A model generated the notes under the pieces. That model saw only the letters and a list, made by a program, of their open reading frames with translations. It made no database searches and was not told the DNA's origin. A program made the position numbers and the translations under genes. Positions 26,221 to 36,017 of a stretch of DNA of 64,000 nt are shown here, in pieces. The DNA is from Ruminococcus sp. (GTDB lineage: Bacteria > Bacillota > Clostridia > Oscillospirales > Acutalibacteraceae), in NCBI GenBank assembly GCA_017410265.1, contig JAFQRC010000003.1:186001-250000 (forward strand), written 5' to 3'. Within the stretch, counting starts at the first letter, position 1. Each line of letters starts with the position of its first letter.

Positions 26221-29172
26221 TTAAACTGTGAGGTCTGTTGTGTAGTAGTAGAGCATTGAGTTGAATACACCATCTACACCACATGCAGCCTTAACTGTGA
26301 TTGTGCAATCACCAGCGATGTTTGGATACTTAGCAAGATCAATAGCAAGCTCTGTATCTGTAGCAGAGAATGTTACTGAATAATCAGCTGTATCAACTGT
26401 AATCCAGTACTTGTATGAATCATAAGCAGCATTCCAATCAACATTGATAACGCCTTCACCTAACTCAGCAGTAACATTGAGTACATCATCAGTAGCTGTT
26501 GTAACTTCGTTAACAGTTTCATCAGCTACGTACTTGCCATCAATGTAGTAAGCAAGTGAGTAGTAGTATGTAGTACCTGACTGGAGACCGTCGATTGTGT
26601 AAGAGTTAACTAATGATGAAGCGTAGAGCCTGAGATCATCAGCAGATGTACCGAAGTAGATCCATGTCTTTGTGCAACCTAAATCTGAATACCAAGAGAG
26701 TGTGATTGATGTTGCGCCAGCGGTGAAGCTGTCTTCGAAGTAGTAATCCATTGTTTGAACTGGAAGGATTTCTGCATCAGCAAAGCTCATCATTGTGCCG
26801 TCTTCAAATACACCAAGAACATAGATTTCATAATATGTATCAGTCTGACGACCTGAGATAACCATCTCTGTGCCTTCTGTTGAATCATAAGCAACGCCAT
26901 CAACGAATACCCAGTACTTAACAGCGCCAGCTGCAGCTTCCCAAGTAAGGTGAATTTGTGTTCTTGAAGTTTCAGCAGTTAAGCCTTCAACAGCTGTAGC
27001 GTTCTCAACTGTTGGCTCTTCTGTTGGCTCTTCCTCAGGGAAGATTTCTGTGATATTCGCAGAACCTACAGCATTGCCGTTATCCCACATCATGTAGTAG
27101 CAGATACCATCGTACCAGCCTTCTGTGATGTCAGGAGTCTTGTCAAGTGAGCCTGTACCGTCGTCCTTAATACCACTGATAATGATACCTGTAACATCTG
27201 TAGGAACTTCTAATACGTAAACATCGTAATTACCGTCGTTATCGTAGAAATCCATTGAGATTCCGTTCCACTCTGGGTTTTCAGCAACTGTGCTACCCCA
27301 GTAGTAGAGTTTAACATCTGACCACAACCAGTTGTTCTGGAAGTAGATTGTCATTGTTTCGATTGGTTCTGTTGTAGGCTCTTCTGTCTCTTCCTCTGTT
27401 GGATCTTCTGGAGCAACTGTTGGCTGGTCGCCAGTTGCCTCTGAAGGCTCTTCTGTTGTAGGCGCATCAGTAGGTGCGTCTGTTGGATCTTCAACTACAA
27501 CAGGAATAACTGTGAAGTAGAAGTATGACCAATCAGAGTTTCCTTCAGGTCTGAAGTAAACAGTAGCATCGCCTGCTTTAGCAGCGCCGATGTTGTAGTT
27601 CTCGCCACCGTCGTTGTACCAAGCTGAAATAGCTGTACCGTCGAAGTAAACAACCTTGATAGCGTCGCCCTCTACGAATGTGTAGTTGAGCATATATTCG
27701 CCAGGGTTGCCTTCGTTTGCAACGAGCATTCTGTCAGCTGAATTTTCGTCAACAAACCAGCAATCAGCACCGTTTAATGTACCAACGAGGTAATAACCAG
27801 CAGGAATAACTACAGGAGCATCTGTAGGCTCTTCTGTTTCTTCCTCTGTTGGCTCGTCTGTTGGAGCTTCTGTCTCCTCAGCTGTAGGAGCTTCAGTTTC
27901 CTCTGTTGTTGGAGCTTCTGTCTCCTCAGCTGTAGGAGCTTCAGTTTCCTCTGTTGTTGGAGCGTCTGTTGGCTCTTCTGTAGCAGCTACAGGATATACA
28001 ACGCCGAGCTGTGAGTTTTCAAGGCCGAATGAGAATACATATTCGCCAGCCTCTGTTGTTGTAATAGTAGCGTTGTCACTATTTGATGAGCTGAATGTAA
28101 GGCCTTCTACTGAACCTGTGATAGGTGTAGTGCAGCTAGTCCAAGTGCCTTCTCTGACAACTTTGAACTCATACTTTGTGTTAGCTTCGAGTGTGAGTGT
28201 AACATAACCTGTCTTTTCACCCTCAGCGTTTAGCTTGAACTCGTCAGCAACTGTTGACCAACCGTTGAATGAACCAACGAGGTAACGGTCTGTAGCGAGT
28301 GGGTCAACCTGTGGTACTTCGTCAAGAGAAGCGTACCATTCGCCAGCTTTTACATCATAGTACTTGCCTTCCTCAAGTGCGAGGTCAGATGTCTGTGAAC
28401 CGTTGTTATTGTTGTTGAAGATGATGCTTGCATATGGACCACCCTCAATTGTGATTTTGTAAACATCAAAACCGTTAACAGTGTCCTCTGTCTTAGTCAT
28501 AGGAGAACCTGGCCACTCAGCATCTTTGTCGCCGCCTTCATTCCAAGCGTAAGCGTAAACTGCGTCCCACTTAGCTGAGTTGATGCAGTAAACATCCATA
28601 GCAACCGGAGGCTCAAGAGTTGTAGGCTCTTCTGTAACTTCTTCAGTTGGCTCTTCTGTAACTTCTTCAGTCGGCTCTTCTGTTGTAGGCTCTTCTGTTG
28701 TAGGCTCTTCTGTTGTAGGCTCTGGAGTTTCAGACCATACTGACCAAGTACCAGTAGCATTGTTCCACTGACCTGAGCCTACTGTCCAAAGACTTTTAGT
28801 TCCATCATAAGTAAGGTCTTGAGACTGATCCCATTTGCTATCCCAGCTGAGAGCTGTTGCAGATGGGTTCATACGACAGAAAATAACGTTTGTCCATGAA
28901 CCTGATGGAACAGTTACTTTGTAGTAACCAGAGTCTCTTGGGCAAGATTCCATCTTGACCCATTGGTTGCCACTACCAAAGAAATAAGCAGCAAACCAAG
29001 CACTACTCTGTACCCAGTTTGAGTTTGGCTTCAAGTATAATACTTCGCCACCGGTCATAGTAACGCCAGTTTCTGCAACTTCGATGTTCTTCGCTGAAGC
29101 TGCTACTGTGAACATTGAGAACAACATTAACATAGCAAGTACGAGCGAAAGAACTCTTCTTGTTGATTTCAT
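26221..29172 (-). CDS. Secreted multi-module protein with starch-binding-like (CBM26-type) modules, Thr/Pro/Glu linkers and FN3-like domains
   Basis: 983 residues with a signal peptide (cleavage near ASA-K, residue 27). Apparent modules: beta-sandwich 41-147 (LYLKPNSNWVQSSAWFAAYF, VIFCRMNP); linker 148-188; CBM26-like 191-285 (AVYAYAWN, AEWPGSPM, IIFNNNNNGSQTSDL); a pullulanase/CBM48-like domain 293-395 (RYLVGSFNGW); linker 396-455; a module 456-560; linker 561-603; a second CBM26-like 606-711 (VKLYYWGS, EWNGISM); then three FN3-like domains 722-983. No catalytic domain, dockerin or wall anchor is visible, so it is probably a secreted, non-catalytic glycan binder, perhaps of starch. The linkers contain a perfect 48-bp tandem duplication. 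Confidence 0.75.
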   Translation of the reverse strand: MKSTRRVLSLVLAMLMLFSMFTVAASAKNIEVAETGVTMTGGEVLYLKPNSNWVQSSAWFAAYFFGSGNQWVKMESCPRDSGYYKVTVPSGSWTNVIFCRMNPSATALSWDSKWDQSQDLTYDGTKSLWTVGSGQWNNATGTWSVWSETPEPTTEEPTTEEPTTEEPTEEVTEEPTEEVTEEPTTLEPPVAMDVYCINSAKWDAVYAYAWNEGGDKDAEWPGSPMTKTEDTVNGFDVYKITIEGGPYASIIFNNNNNGSQTSDLALEEGKYYDVKAGEWYASLDEVPQVDPLATDRYLVGSFNGWSTVADEFKLNAEGEKTGYVTLTLEANTKYEFKVVREGTWTSCTTPITGSVEGLTFSSSNSDNATITTTEAGEYVFSFGLENSQLGVVYPVAATEEPTDAPTTEETEAPTAEETEAPTTEETEAPTAEETEAPTDEPTEEETEEPTDAPVVIPAGYYLVGTLNGADCWFVDENSADRMLVANEGNPGEYMLNYTFVEGDAIKVVYFDGTAISAWYNDGGENYNIGAAKAGDATVYFRPEGNSDWSYFYFTVIPVVVEDPTDAPTDAPTTEEPSEATGDQPTVAPEDPTEEETEEPTTEPIETMTIYFQNNWLWSDVKLYYWGSTVAENPEWNGISMDFYDNDGNYDVYVLEVPTDVTGIIISGIKDDGTGSLDKTPDITEGWYDGICYYMMWDNGNAVGSANITEIFPEEEPTEEPTVENATAVEGLTAETSRTQIHLTWEAAAGAVKYWVFVDGVAYDSTEGTEMVISGRQTDTYYEIYVLGVFEDGTMMSFADAEILPVQTMDYYFEDSFTAGATSITLSWYSDLGCTKTWIYFGTSADDLRLYASSLVNSYTIDGLQSGTTYYYSLAYYIDGKYVADETVNEVTTATDDVLNVTAELGEGVINVDWNAAYDSYKYWITVDTADYSVTFSATDTELAIDLAKYPNIAGDCTITVKAACGVDGVFNSMLYYYTTDLTV
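27863..27958. repeat. Perfect 48-bp tandem duplication in a linker
   Basis: Two identical 48-bp units (27863-27910 and 27911-27958), coding a 16-residue Thr/Glu/Ala/Pro linker unit. Identity at every base implies a recent, in-frame slippage or recombination event. Confidence 0.9.
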
Positions 29173-29422
29173 AAGTAATCACTCTTTCTTTAATTTTTTT
29201 GATGTAAGCGGGCGCACAGCTCATACGCACGCAATTACTCGCTAATATTATACAATAATGTAACCATTTTTTATACTGTAAAAACTACCAAAATGCTACT
29301 GAAAATTTTATGCTATTTAACTACTCGGTAATATTTATTACTCTAAATTTGTGCATTTTGACGAGTAGTTTTTGTCGCAAAAAAGCCACGCAAAATCTGC
29401 ATGGCTTTTAAAAACAAAGGAG
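29173..29422 (-). other. Upstream region of the multi-module secreted protein gene
   Basis: 250 nt without a gene. It contains a TATAAT (minus strand, 29247-29252) with no clear -35, a 9-bp inverted repeat (29319-29327 with 29362-29370, 34-nt spacer) just upstream, and the flippase terminator. The inverted repeat is placed like an upstream regulator site. Confidence 0.45.
29381..29409 (-). terminator. Terminator of the flippase gene
   Basis: 11-bp stem with one wobble (29381-29391 with 29399-29409), followed by six uridines on the minus strand. Confidence 0.85.
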
Positions 29423-31006
29423 TTATTTATTTTTTTTTGCTTTCTTTAGCACTGCTGATAAAACCATTCCTACGCTCTCTTTAAAAATGTTTGTTCTGAA
29501 AAACAGAATAAGCATAATCGCGTTCGGAATAATCACGACACAGAGTAGTCTAAGTAAAAACTCAACATATACATTAGTGATACATAGAGCAGATATCAGC
29601 CACTGTGTGCCAAAATATGTCACAAAGCACGAAGTAACTGCAACCGCAAAATATGTAAGACGGGTAACAAAATATTTCCCCATCTTCTCTTTGAAAACAT
29701 GTTTATACACGACTCTTGGGTCAAACCATGTTTCTGTAAAGAGCCTTGATAGCGGAGTTGCGAGCAATATTCCGAAAACGCCCCACTGAGAGCCAAATCG
29801 CGAAAAATAAGTCGCCAGCGATACTGATAAGATTATGTTGATAACCGCCATTATAGCCGGTCTTATTCTGCCCTGCACAAACAAGCCGTTAGAGTTTCTG
29901 TACGCAGTGTTTGGATACTGCATTATGCACAGATACAGGTTGAACACAATAACAATTACAGTCGGCATAATGAACAGATATTGCTCATCAAGCCAGATGT
30001 TTTCGATAAACGGATTGAGCACACCGATGAGTGCCGCACAGACAAAGTTTCCTATCATAAACATAATGAAGGAAAGCTGAGAATGAAGCTGTCTGAGTCT
30101 TTCTTTAGTAGCACTGACCGCGAGATTTCCGATACTCGGTACACACGATGCCGAAATCTGACTGATGAGTGTGTTGAGAGTATTCGTGATAAGACGGTAG
30201 TTTGATAAAATACCGACAATCGTAGTCGGAAAAAATGCCGCTGTGACGATAGTGTCCGTTGTCTGCACTGCAACATTGCTGACATTGTATATAGCGGTTG
30301 CGCCGATGTCTGCTTTAATCTGTCTGGCTTCCTCTTTAGTGAGCGGTCCGACACTTTTCTTTTTGAGTACAGGAAACTGCTTTTCAGCAAGATAGGAAAT
30401 AACGATGTTCTTGCCCAGAGTGAATACAATGCTGAAAACAAGGTACAGCAGATATTCTTTGAAAACAATGAGAATCAGGCTTTCGCAGATAACCTGTACA
30501 ATCGTTGCAACGATATTAACATAAGAAACTATTCGCTTCTGTTGATTAGCTTCAAGCAAAGTAGCCTTGTAGATAAACAGATACGAAGAAGCTGATTGAA
30601 TCACAAAGAGCATGAATATCAGATGTATGCTCTCTTTGATGTCGGGTACATCTTTTACAAGATACTGCAAAAACGGAAGCATCACAATGCCCATCAGCAT
30701 AATTACACCCGCGATTATCCTGTACACTATCTTGTAGAACTTCATAATTCTCGCGATAGCATCCTCATCTTTGTTTGCAAGCGGTTTATACAAAGCGTAG
30801 GCAATCGCTCTGTTTATACCAAGCTCAGCAAGCGAGAAAACAAACAGAATATCGTTGAAAAGTCCTGCGACGCCGTTGTACTGAATACCAAGAGTATAGA
30901 TAAATACGGTTCTTAAGATAAACTTAGAGCCTGCTGTAAGCAGTCTGACCACTATCTCGCTGGATGCATTCTTTATTGAATTTTTTGAACGTGAATTCTG
31001 ATTCAT
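29423..31006 (-). CDS. Polysaccharide flippase (Wzx-like, MOP superfamily)
   Basis: 527 residues with about 12-14 hydrophobic segments. Predicted to flip lipid-linked repeat units across the membrane. The opening NASSEIVVRLLTAGSKFILR and early GLFNDILFVFSLAELGINRA are typical of Wzx-like PST exporters. The start at 31006 is chosen over the in-frame ATG at 31045 because GAGG lies 7 nt upstream and the extension lacks family character. It is transcribed away from the acyltransferase and marks the left end of the polysaccharide locus. Confidence 0.88.
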   Translation of the reverse strand: MNQNSRSKNSIKNASSEIVVRLLTAGSKFILRTVFIYTLGIQYNGVAGLFNDILFVFSLAELGINRAIAYALYKPLANKDEDAIARIMKFYKIVYRIIAGVIMLMGIVMLPFLQYLVKDVPDIKESIHLIFMLFVIQSASSYLFIYKATLLEANQQKRIVSYVNIVATIVQVICESLILIVFKEYLLYLVFSIVFTLGKNIVISYLAEKQFPVLKKKSVGPLTKEEARQIKADIGATAIYNVSNVAVQTTDTIVTAAFFPTTIVGILSNYRLITNTLNTLISQISASCVPSIGNLAVSATKERLRQLHSQLSFIMFMIGNFVCAALIGVLNPFIENIWLDEQYLFIMPTVIVIVFNLYLCIMQYPNTAYRNSNGLFVQGRIRPAIMAVINIILSVSLATYFSRFGSQWGVFGILLATPLSRLFTETWFDPRVVYKHVFKEKMGKYFVTRLTYFAVAVTSCFVTYFGTQWLISALCITNVYVEFLLRLLCVVIIPNAIMLILFFRTNIFKESVGMVLSAVLKKAKKNK

Positions 31007-31029
31007 TTTTCGCCTCTTAAATATCGTTA

Positions 31030-31058
31030 TTGTATTTAAAAACAATTTATGATATATT
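31030..31058 (+). promoter_or_regulatory. Promoter of the acyltransferase-polymerase pair
   Basis: TTGTAT (31030-31035), 17-nt spacer, TATATT (31053-31058), about 28 nt before the acyltransferase start. Confidence 0.45.
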
Positions 31059-31086
31059 TAGTAAAACTAATTAATGTGAGGTAAAT

Positions 31087-32064
31087 ATGGCTAAAAAGCG
31101 AAACGAAAGCATAGATATCGCCAAAGGCATCGGTATACTGCTGGTAATATTGGGACACACCATGTCTCCCGTGATGGAAGGTCATCGCCTAATAGAATGG
31201 CTCTATCGTGTTATTTACACCTTTCATATGCCGCTTTTCTTCTTTGTGTCAGGTTTTGTCGCATCTAAGCTAGTCACTAAACCTCTCAAAAAATTCACAC
31301 TGTTAAAACAGCGAACCGTAAGACTTATGATTCCGTACTGTGTGTGGGCTGTGATTTACTTACCTATGAAAATAATAATGTCAGAACATGTGCGTTTTTC
31401 AAGCGAGTACAAATGGTACTCATTCTTTCTGGGGAACAATCCTGACGGTCAGTTATGGTTTTTATATGTAGTATTCGTGATATCGGTTTTTATGATATTC
31501 TGTGTCACCAAAAATAACATCACTTTATTTACTGTTTTATTTATGATAGTAAGCGTGTTTGCCCCGCTGATACCGTTTAGCATCGGCTTCACAAGTATAA
31601 CGCTGAGTTTTTCTCTTTATCAGGTCGGTTTTTTCTTTTTAGGAACATTAATTTCCACCAAACACGATTATTATGAGGTAACGAAAAGCACCGCTTTGTT
31701 CTTTGTATCCGTTATAGTACTCGTTGTGTACAGCGTGATACTATACATCAAACAAGACGAAGTTTGGTATCTGCAAACTATCACAGCTACTTTTGCGATA
31801 TATATCTGTCTTTATCTGAGCAATATATTAAGCAAATGCAAAATACGTAAGCCTATCTCATATTTAGGAAAGAAATCGATGGAAATATATCTTCTCCACG
31901 GTCCGCTTTTAGTGGTGGGTAGAATAATTCTTCCTAAATTCATTTCTAACACATACATTTATATTTTAGCGTTGACTATCATTTCTATCTTAATCTCTGT
32001 ATTGATAGCTATGGTAATCAACAAAATAAAATTAGCAAGATTACTTTTATTCGGGTCAAAATAA
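31087..32064 (+). CDS. Acyltransferase 3 family membrane protein
   Basis: 325 residues. Multi-helix membrane protein of the acyltransferase 3 family (PF01757), which O-acylates sugars or polyols. The N-terminus SIDIAKGIGILLVILGHTMS contains the catalytic-type His, followed by YTFHMPLFFFVSGF. About ten hydrophobic segments follow. It is followed 29 nt later by the polymerase-like gene, with which it likely forms a small operon. Acetylation of the locus polysaccharide is the natural inference. Confidence 0.9.
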   Translation: MAKKRNESIDIAKGIGILLVILGHTMSPVMEGHRLIEWLYRVIYTFHMPLFFFVSGFVASKLVTKPLKKFTLLKQRTVRLMIPYCVWAVIYLPMKIIMSEHVRFSSEYKWYSFFLGNNPDGQLWFLYVVFVISVFMIFCVTKNNITLFTVLFMIVSVFAPLIPFSIGFTSITLSFSLYQVGFFFLGTLISTKHDYYEVTKSTALFFVSVIVLVVYSVILYIKQDEVWYLQTITATFAIYICLYLSNILSKCKIRKPISYLGKKSMEIYLLHGPLLVVGRIILPKFISNTYIYILALTIISILISVLIAMVINKIKLARLLLFGSK

Positions 32065-32093
32065 CCGAAAATATTATAAAAGGAGGGTATTCC

Positions 32094-33422
32094 ATGATAT
32101 GGCTCTTTATAGTGGCGTCTTTGATTCTTTCACTGTTACCGCTTATCAACAAAAAAATAGACATATCAAGCTATATGTGGCTACTCATCCCTATCGATGC
32201 TTACGGTATAAGTATAGCCGGAGCTACCGTGAAACCTTTTATGCTATTCGCTCTTTTATTACCTCTCATATTACACTCTAAAAACAGAGGAAACGAACTC
32301 GAGCTTTATGCATCGAAAGGTCAGCTTTTAGCGGGAGTGCTCAGCATACTCATACTAACCCAGAGCATCTTCGTCGGTGATGCTTCATACACAATAAAAG
32401 CAGCCCTCATCATTGTTATCGTATACATAAGTGCACAGCTATACGTTTCATGCTCTGATTGTAAAAAATCAGAAGAGCTAAGCGATGTATTCATCGCATC
32501 GTGCTTTGGTTGCTCAATCATTTTTATTGTCACATATTTTCTACTGCAAAATGGAATAGAAATCGATGGCATAACAACTACTGACAGAGCTAAAAGCGGT
32601 ATGTTCATGCAACTTAGTAACATGGTAAACGGTTCATATATAGAAGTCTATCGACTACGTGGATTCGCTTATGACCCTAACACTATGTTCATCCAGTTTA
32701 TTTTCGGCATAACAGCGTGCACATCAAGATTATTCAAAAAATTCAGCTTTTACTATATTATGACCCTTGTTATGTCAATTTTCTGCATTTTACTCAGCAG
32801 CTCACGAATGGGAATTATATGCTGTGCGTGTGCGATAGTAATCACTTTAGCAGCAAACATCAACCAATATACCAATGTCAAAAAAAAGGTAGCAAGCATC
32901 ACTTCTGTTATCTTACTTTTTGTGTCACTTCTGGTGTTTGCTATATCGAGACTCGGTCAATCTATGCTATCTTCGATTCTTTCCACATATTCAAACCGTT
33001 CAAGTCTTACTGACGAATACGGTAGATTCTCAATATGGAAAGAATGTCTTGAGATTTACTGGAATAAAAGTCCGCTGTTCGGTGTCGGAATAGGTCAGAT
33101 GAGTAAAATGACCGTCACCGAGAGAATGACACACAACACATGGCTTGAGTTTATATGCGAATGCGGTATTATAGTGGGTGGATTTGCTGTTATATACTTT
33201 TTGACTATCGCTGTAATAGGCTGGTCAAAAACCAGAGCAAATCACATAAATCATCCTGATAACACCTCATATCTCACGATAGTTATAGGATACACCATGA
33301 CTCTTATGTCGCTAGTATCAGTAGATAACATCACGTGCAGTTACCTGTGGTTCACTGCACTGCTACTACTGAAAATGGCTCAATACGCAAAGATAAAAGA
33401 AAATATTTCTCTTAAAGAATAA
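32094..33422 (+). CDS. O-antigen ligase/polymerase-like membrane protein (Wzy-like)
   Basis: 442 residues, about 11-12 hydrophobic segments. It has the Wzy_C/O-antigen ligase pattern: a large extracytoplasmic loop ending in the region GRFSIWKECLEIYWNKSPLF, then GVGIGQM and HNTWLEFICECGI. It would polymerise repeat units outside the membrane. It starts behind AAAGGAGGG. Its 3' end overlaps the convergent glycosyltransferase gene by 11 nt. Confidence 0.88.
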   Translation: MIWLFIVASLILSLLPLINKKIDISSYMWLLIPIDAYGISIAGATVKPFMLFALLLPLILHSKNRGNELELYASKGQLLAGVLSILILTQSIFVGDASYTIKAALIIVIVYISAQLYVSCSDCKKSEELSDVFIASCFGCSIIFIVTYFLLQNGIEIDGITTTDRAKSGMFMQLSNMVNGSYIEVYRLRGFAYDPNTMFIQFIFGITACTSRLFKKFSFYYIMTLVMSIFCILLSSSRMGIICCACAIVITLAANINQYTNVKKKVASITSVILLFVSLLVFAISRLGQSMLSSILSTYSNRSSLTDEYGRFSIWKECLEIYWNKSPLFGVGIGQMSKMTVTERMTHNTWLEFICECGIIVGGFAVIYFLTIAVIGWSKTRANHINHPDNTSYLTIVIGYTMTLMSLVSVDNITCSYLWFTALLLLKMAQYAKIKENISLKE

Positions 33423-34539
33423 AGGCATCAGCTGTCTTTTCCTTAAATGTAGCTACTGAGCACTCGGACAAAAGAAAGTCCGGGTGCTTTTCTTTTATTT
33501 CTTTTATATCAAGAGAGGCGGTCTTCAAAAGTGTATCAGCAACAACCTCTACGCTTGAATCTGATGAAAAAACCATACCGCAGCTGCTCTTTTCTACAAC
33601 CTCGGTACAACCTGTTTTATCAATAGAAAGTACAGGAACATCTTCCATAATAGCCTGTGCCGCAGCAAGCGAAAAACCCTCGATAGTTGACGGCACAAAC
33701 AGTACATCAAACGACCCGACAATCTCGTCAATATCAGTTCTGTATCCGGTAAAAACAATATTTTCAGAAAGTGAATACTCCTGTATTTTTCTGTCGAGCA
33801 TAGTTTTGAAATCGTCGTCGCCTTCTCTGACACTTCCGATGATAGCAAGCGAAACATCGATTCCTCTGTCTCTCAAATTCTTCACAACTTCAAGCGAGAG
33901 CTTCTGACCTTTAGTCGGTGTGATAAAACCTATCTGAGCAATTTTCAAATCTCTATCAAGCTGTGGGTATTCATCACACAGATTCTTTCTGACTATTTCT
34001 GCACCAATAGCTTTCACAGGGTTGTAAATAGTGATTTTTTTACACTCGGCTTTTGGGTTTTTAATCTGGTCTGCAACACAATCAGAAGCCGATATAATTC
34101 TTTTAACACATTTTGCACCACTGAAAATATTGAGCAGTTTGAGTGTAGCGCCTGACTGAAACATATGATGCAGATGCCAGACTACCTTTGTCTCCCTCTT
34201 TGCGCACATTGCGCTCCACACAAGTGCCGCAGGGCCCGGAGCGTAGAGTATGTCGGGTTTGTGCTTTTTCACTGCTTTTCTGCCAAGCACAGACGCTTTC
34301 AGCGTAAGGTAGAAAAACTTCATCAAACCCTTGAAGCCCTTCTCCCCTTTCGGCATAGTCTGGTCGCCCATCAGGGTGTAAGGAATATTCCGTTTTTTCA
34401 GTTCATTTGAAAGCTCGCCTTCCTCAGGGATCAGAAAATGAAGCTCGTGGTGTTCTTTGAGCACATCAGCAACTTTAAGCGTCATTTCCTGTCCGCCGCC
34501 GATTTTAGCGAGAGTTTCCCAGATAAGAATTTTACTCAT
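33412..34539 (-). CDS. Glycosyltransferase family 4 (GT-B)
   Basis: 375 residues. Predicted retaining GT-B transferase building the surface polysaccharide. The N-terminal acceptor domain begins ILIWETLAKIGGGQEMT. The C-terminal donor domain has KIAQIGFITPTKGQKLSLEV, then VPSTIEGFSLAAAQAIMEDVPVL, the family's EX7E-type region. Last gene of the long minus-strand operon; its 3' end overlaps wzy convergently by 11 nt. Donor and acceptor unknown. Confidence 0.9.
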   Translation of the reverse strand: MSKILIWETLAKIGGGQEMTLKVADVLKEHHELHFLIPEEGELSNELKKRNIPYTLMGDQTMPKGEKGFKGLMKFFYLTLKASVLGRKAVKKHKPDILYAPGPAALVWSAMCAKRETKVVWHLHHMFQSGATLKLLNIFSGAKCVKRIISASDCVADQIKNPKAECKKITIYNPVKAIGAEIVRKNLCDEYPQLDRDLKIAQIGFITPTKGQKLSLEVVKNLRDRGIDVSLAIIGSVREGDDDFKTMLDRKIQEYSLSENIVFTGYRTDIDEIVGSFDVLFVPSTIEGFSLAAAQAIMEDVPVLSIDKTGCTEVVEKSSCGMVFSSDSSVEVVADTLLKTASLDIKEIKEKHPDFLLSECSVATFKEKTADAFIL

Positions 34540-34570
34540 TATTATTCCTCAAAAGAATTCTGCAAAAGAA

Positions 34571-36004
34571 TTATTCAAACACAGAAAGTATGATATCTCT
34601 GATATCGGTCATCTCGTACTGCGATTTTGTAAGATTTATGCCCTTTGATGCAATCACAGCAGTTTCGTATCTATGAGCACCCGGTGATAAGCGATGCATA
34701 AAGCCTTTTTTCTCAAAAAGCTCTTCTCCGAGATTCCAGTCAGCACCGTACATCTCGTCAAGCTGGAAAATGATCTCAGGATAACGGTCTAAATGCTCTC
34801 CGTGATAGTGAGTATTAGTGCGCTTTATCCAAAGAAAAGCAGGTGTGTTTTCGTCAATCATAACAGTAGAGAGCTTTTCAATAATCTCATCGCACAAAGC
34901 GTCTTTTTTGTCGTCTTCAGCTATAACTCTGATACCGCCATAGCTGTAGTTTTTCAGTGCTGAAAGGTCGCTTAAATACGCAACCGTCTTATCCCAGTCG
35001 AAATCGTTGCCCGAAGCAAAAAGGCCCTTCCATACAGGTACTTTCCGAGCGATTTTTACCGCCCATTTCGGTAAGCCGAATCTCGCTACGAAATTGAGCG
35101 CAAATTTCTTGATAAAGCCTTTTATAGACTTCTTCTTTTTCTTTGTGCCGTCCCCGCTAGACTTTGGCTCAAGATAACCAAACCGGTGGAGCATCTCATT
35201 GACTCGGGCAATATAAACAGGGCGAGCGCCGTGTCCATGGTCGCTGATAACAAGTAGCGGTGTATCAGGACACATCTCTATAATTTCTTTAAGATGCCTG
35301 TCCATCTTTATATACAAATCACGGATAGCGTACATGTGCTCGTTTTCGCCCGGATATTCAGGGTGATTTTCGTCACAGTGACGCCAGAAATCGTGACAAA
35401 TACCGTCAGTAGTCGAAAAATACGAGAACAGAAAATCACAGTTTTCATTCTCAATAGCGCATTTTGTAAGGCGGAATTCTTCGTCTGACTTTCTGAAGAA
35501 ATCCTCCTTCAGAAACTGAAGCTGAGATTCTGAAGTAAACTTACATTCTGTACCCAAAATCGAAAAATCAGGCTTGTACAGTTCTTCCTTGCTCTTAGGG
35601 AAAACATGCATTTCGCCCTTGTACGGACGAGTGACGAGCGTGCCGTTTATCTCCCAGCCCTCTTTGATATTCATCGGCAAAAGCACAGTGGTGGAATAGC
35701 CCATTTCGTTTAGCCTATCCCAGAAAGTTTTCCCCTTAAAAACAGAATCATCAAATTCAAACGGCTTGTAGGAATTGTCCCTGTCCTTGACATTCACAAA
35801 GTTGATGATGCCGTGATTTGATGGGTCAACTCCAAGGTATATGGTGGACCACGCAGGGGTTGTATCCGCAGGAAAAACCGAACGCAAGCGTGGATAATTA
35901 TTCTTTTTCAGCATATTAGACAAAGTCGGTAGCTGGTCTTCGTACTTTTTCACAACATCGAAGTCCATACCGTCAATGCCAATAACAATCAGCTTGTTTA
36001 TCAT
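34571..36004 (-). CDS. Alkaline phosphatase superfamily protein (type I phosphodiesterase/nucleotide pyrophosphatase-like)
   Basis: 477 residues. Predicted metal-dependent phosphohydrolase. Typical features are IGIDGMDFDVV (first metal Asp), ADTTPAWSTIYLGVDPSNHG (nucleophile Thr) and LLVISDHGHGARP (Asp-His metal pair). A late His occurs in LSPGAHRYETAVI. No signal peptide, so it seems cytoplasmic. Proteins of this kind accompany some polysaccharide clusters, but the substrate is unknown. It lies 13 nt after the thymidylate-kinase-like gene and 31 nt before a glycosyltransferase, inside the same operon. Confidence 0.85.
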   Translation of the reverse strand: MINKLIVIGIDGMDFDVVKKYEDQLPTLSNMLKKNNYPRLRSVFPADTTPAWSTIYLGVDPSNHGIINFVNVKDRDNSYKPFEFDDSVFKGKTFWDRLNEMGYSTTVLLPMNIKEGWEINGTLVTRPYKGEMHVFPKSKEELYKPDFSILGTECKFTSESQLQFLKEDFFRKSDEEFRLTKCAIENENCDFLFSYFSTTDGICHDFWRHCDENHPEYPGENEHMYAIRDLYIKMDRHLKEIIEMCPDTPLLVISDHGHGARPVYIARVNEMLHRFGYLEPKSSGDGTKKKKKSIKGFIKKFALNFVARFGLPKWAVKIARKVPVWKGLFASGNDFDWDKTVAYLSDLSALKNYSYGGIRVIAEDDKKDALCDEIIEKLSTVMIDENTPAFLWIKRTNTHYHGEHLDRYPEIIFQLDEMYGADWNLGEELFEKKGFMHRLSPGAHRYETAVIASKGINLTKSQYEMTDIRDIILSVFE

Positions 36005-36017
36005 AAAAGTACCTTTC

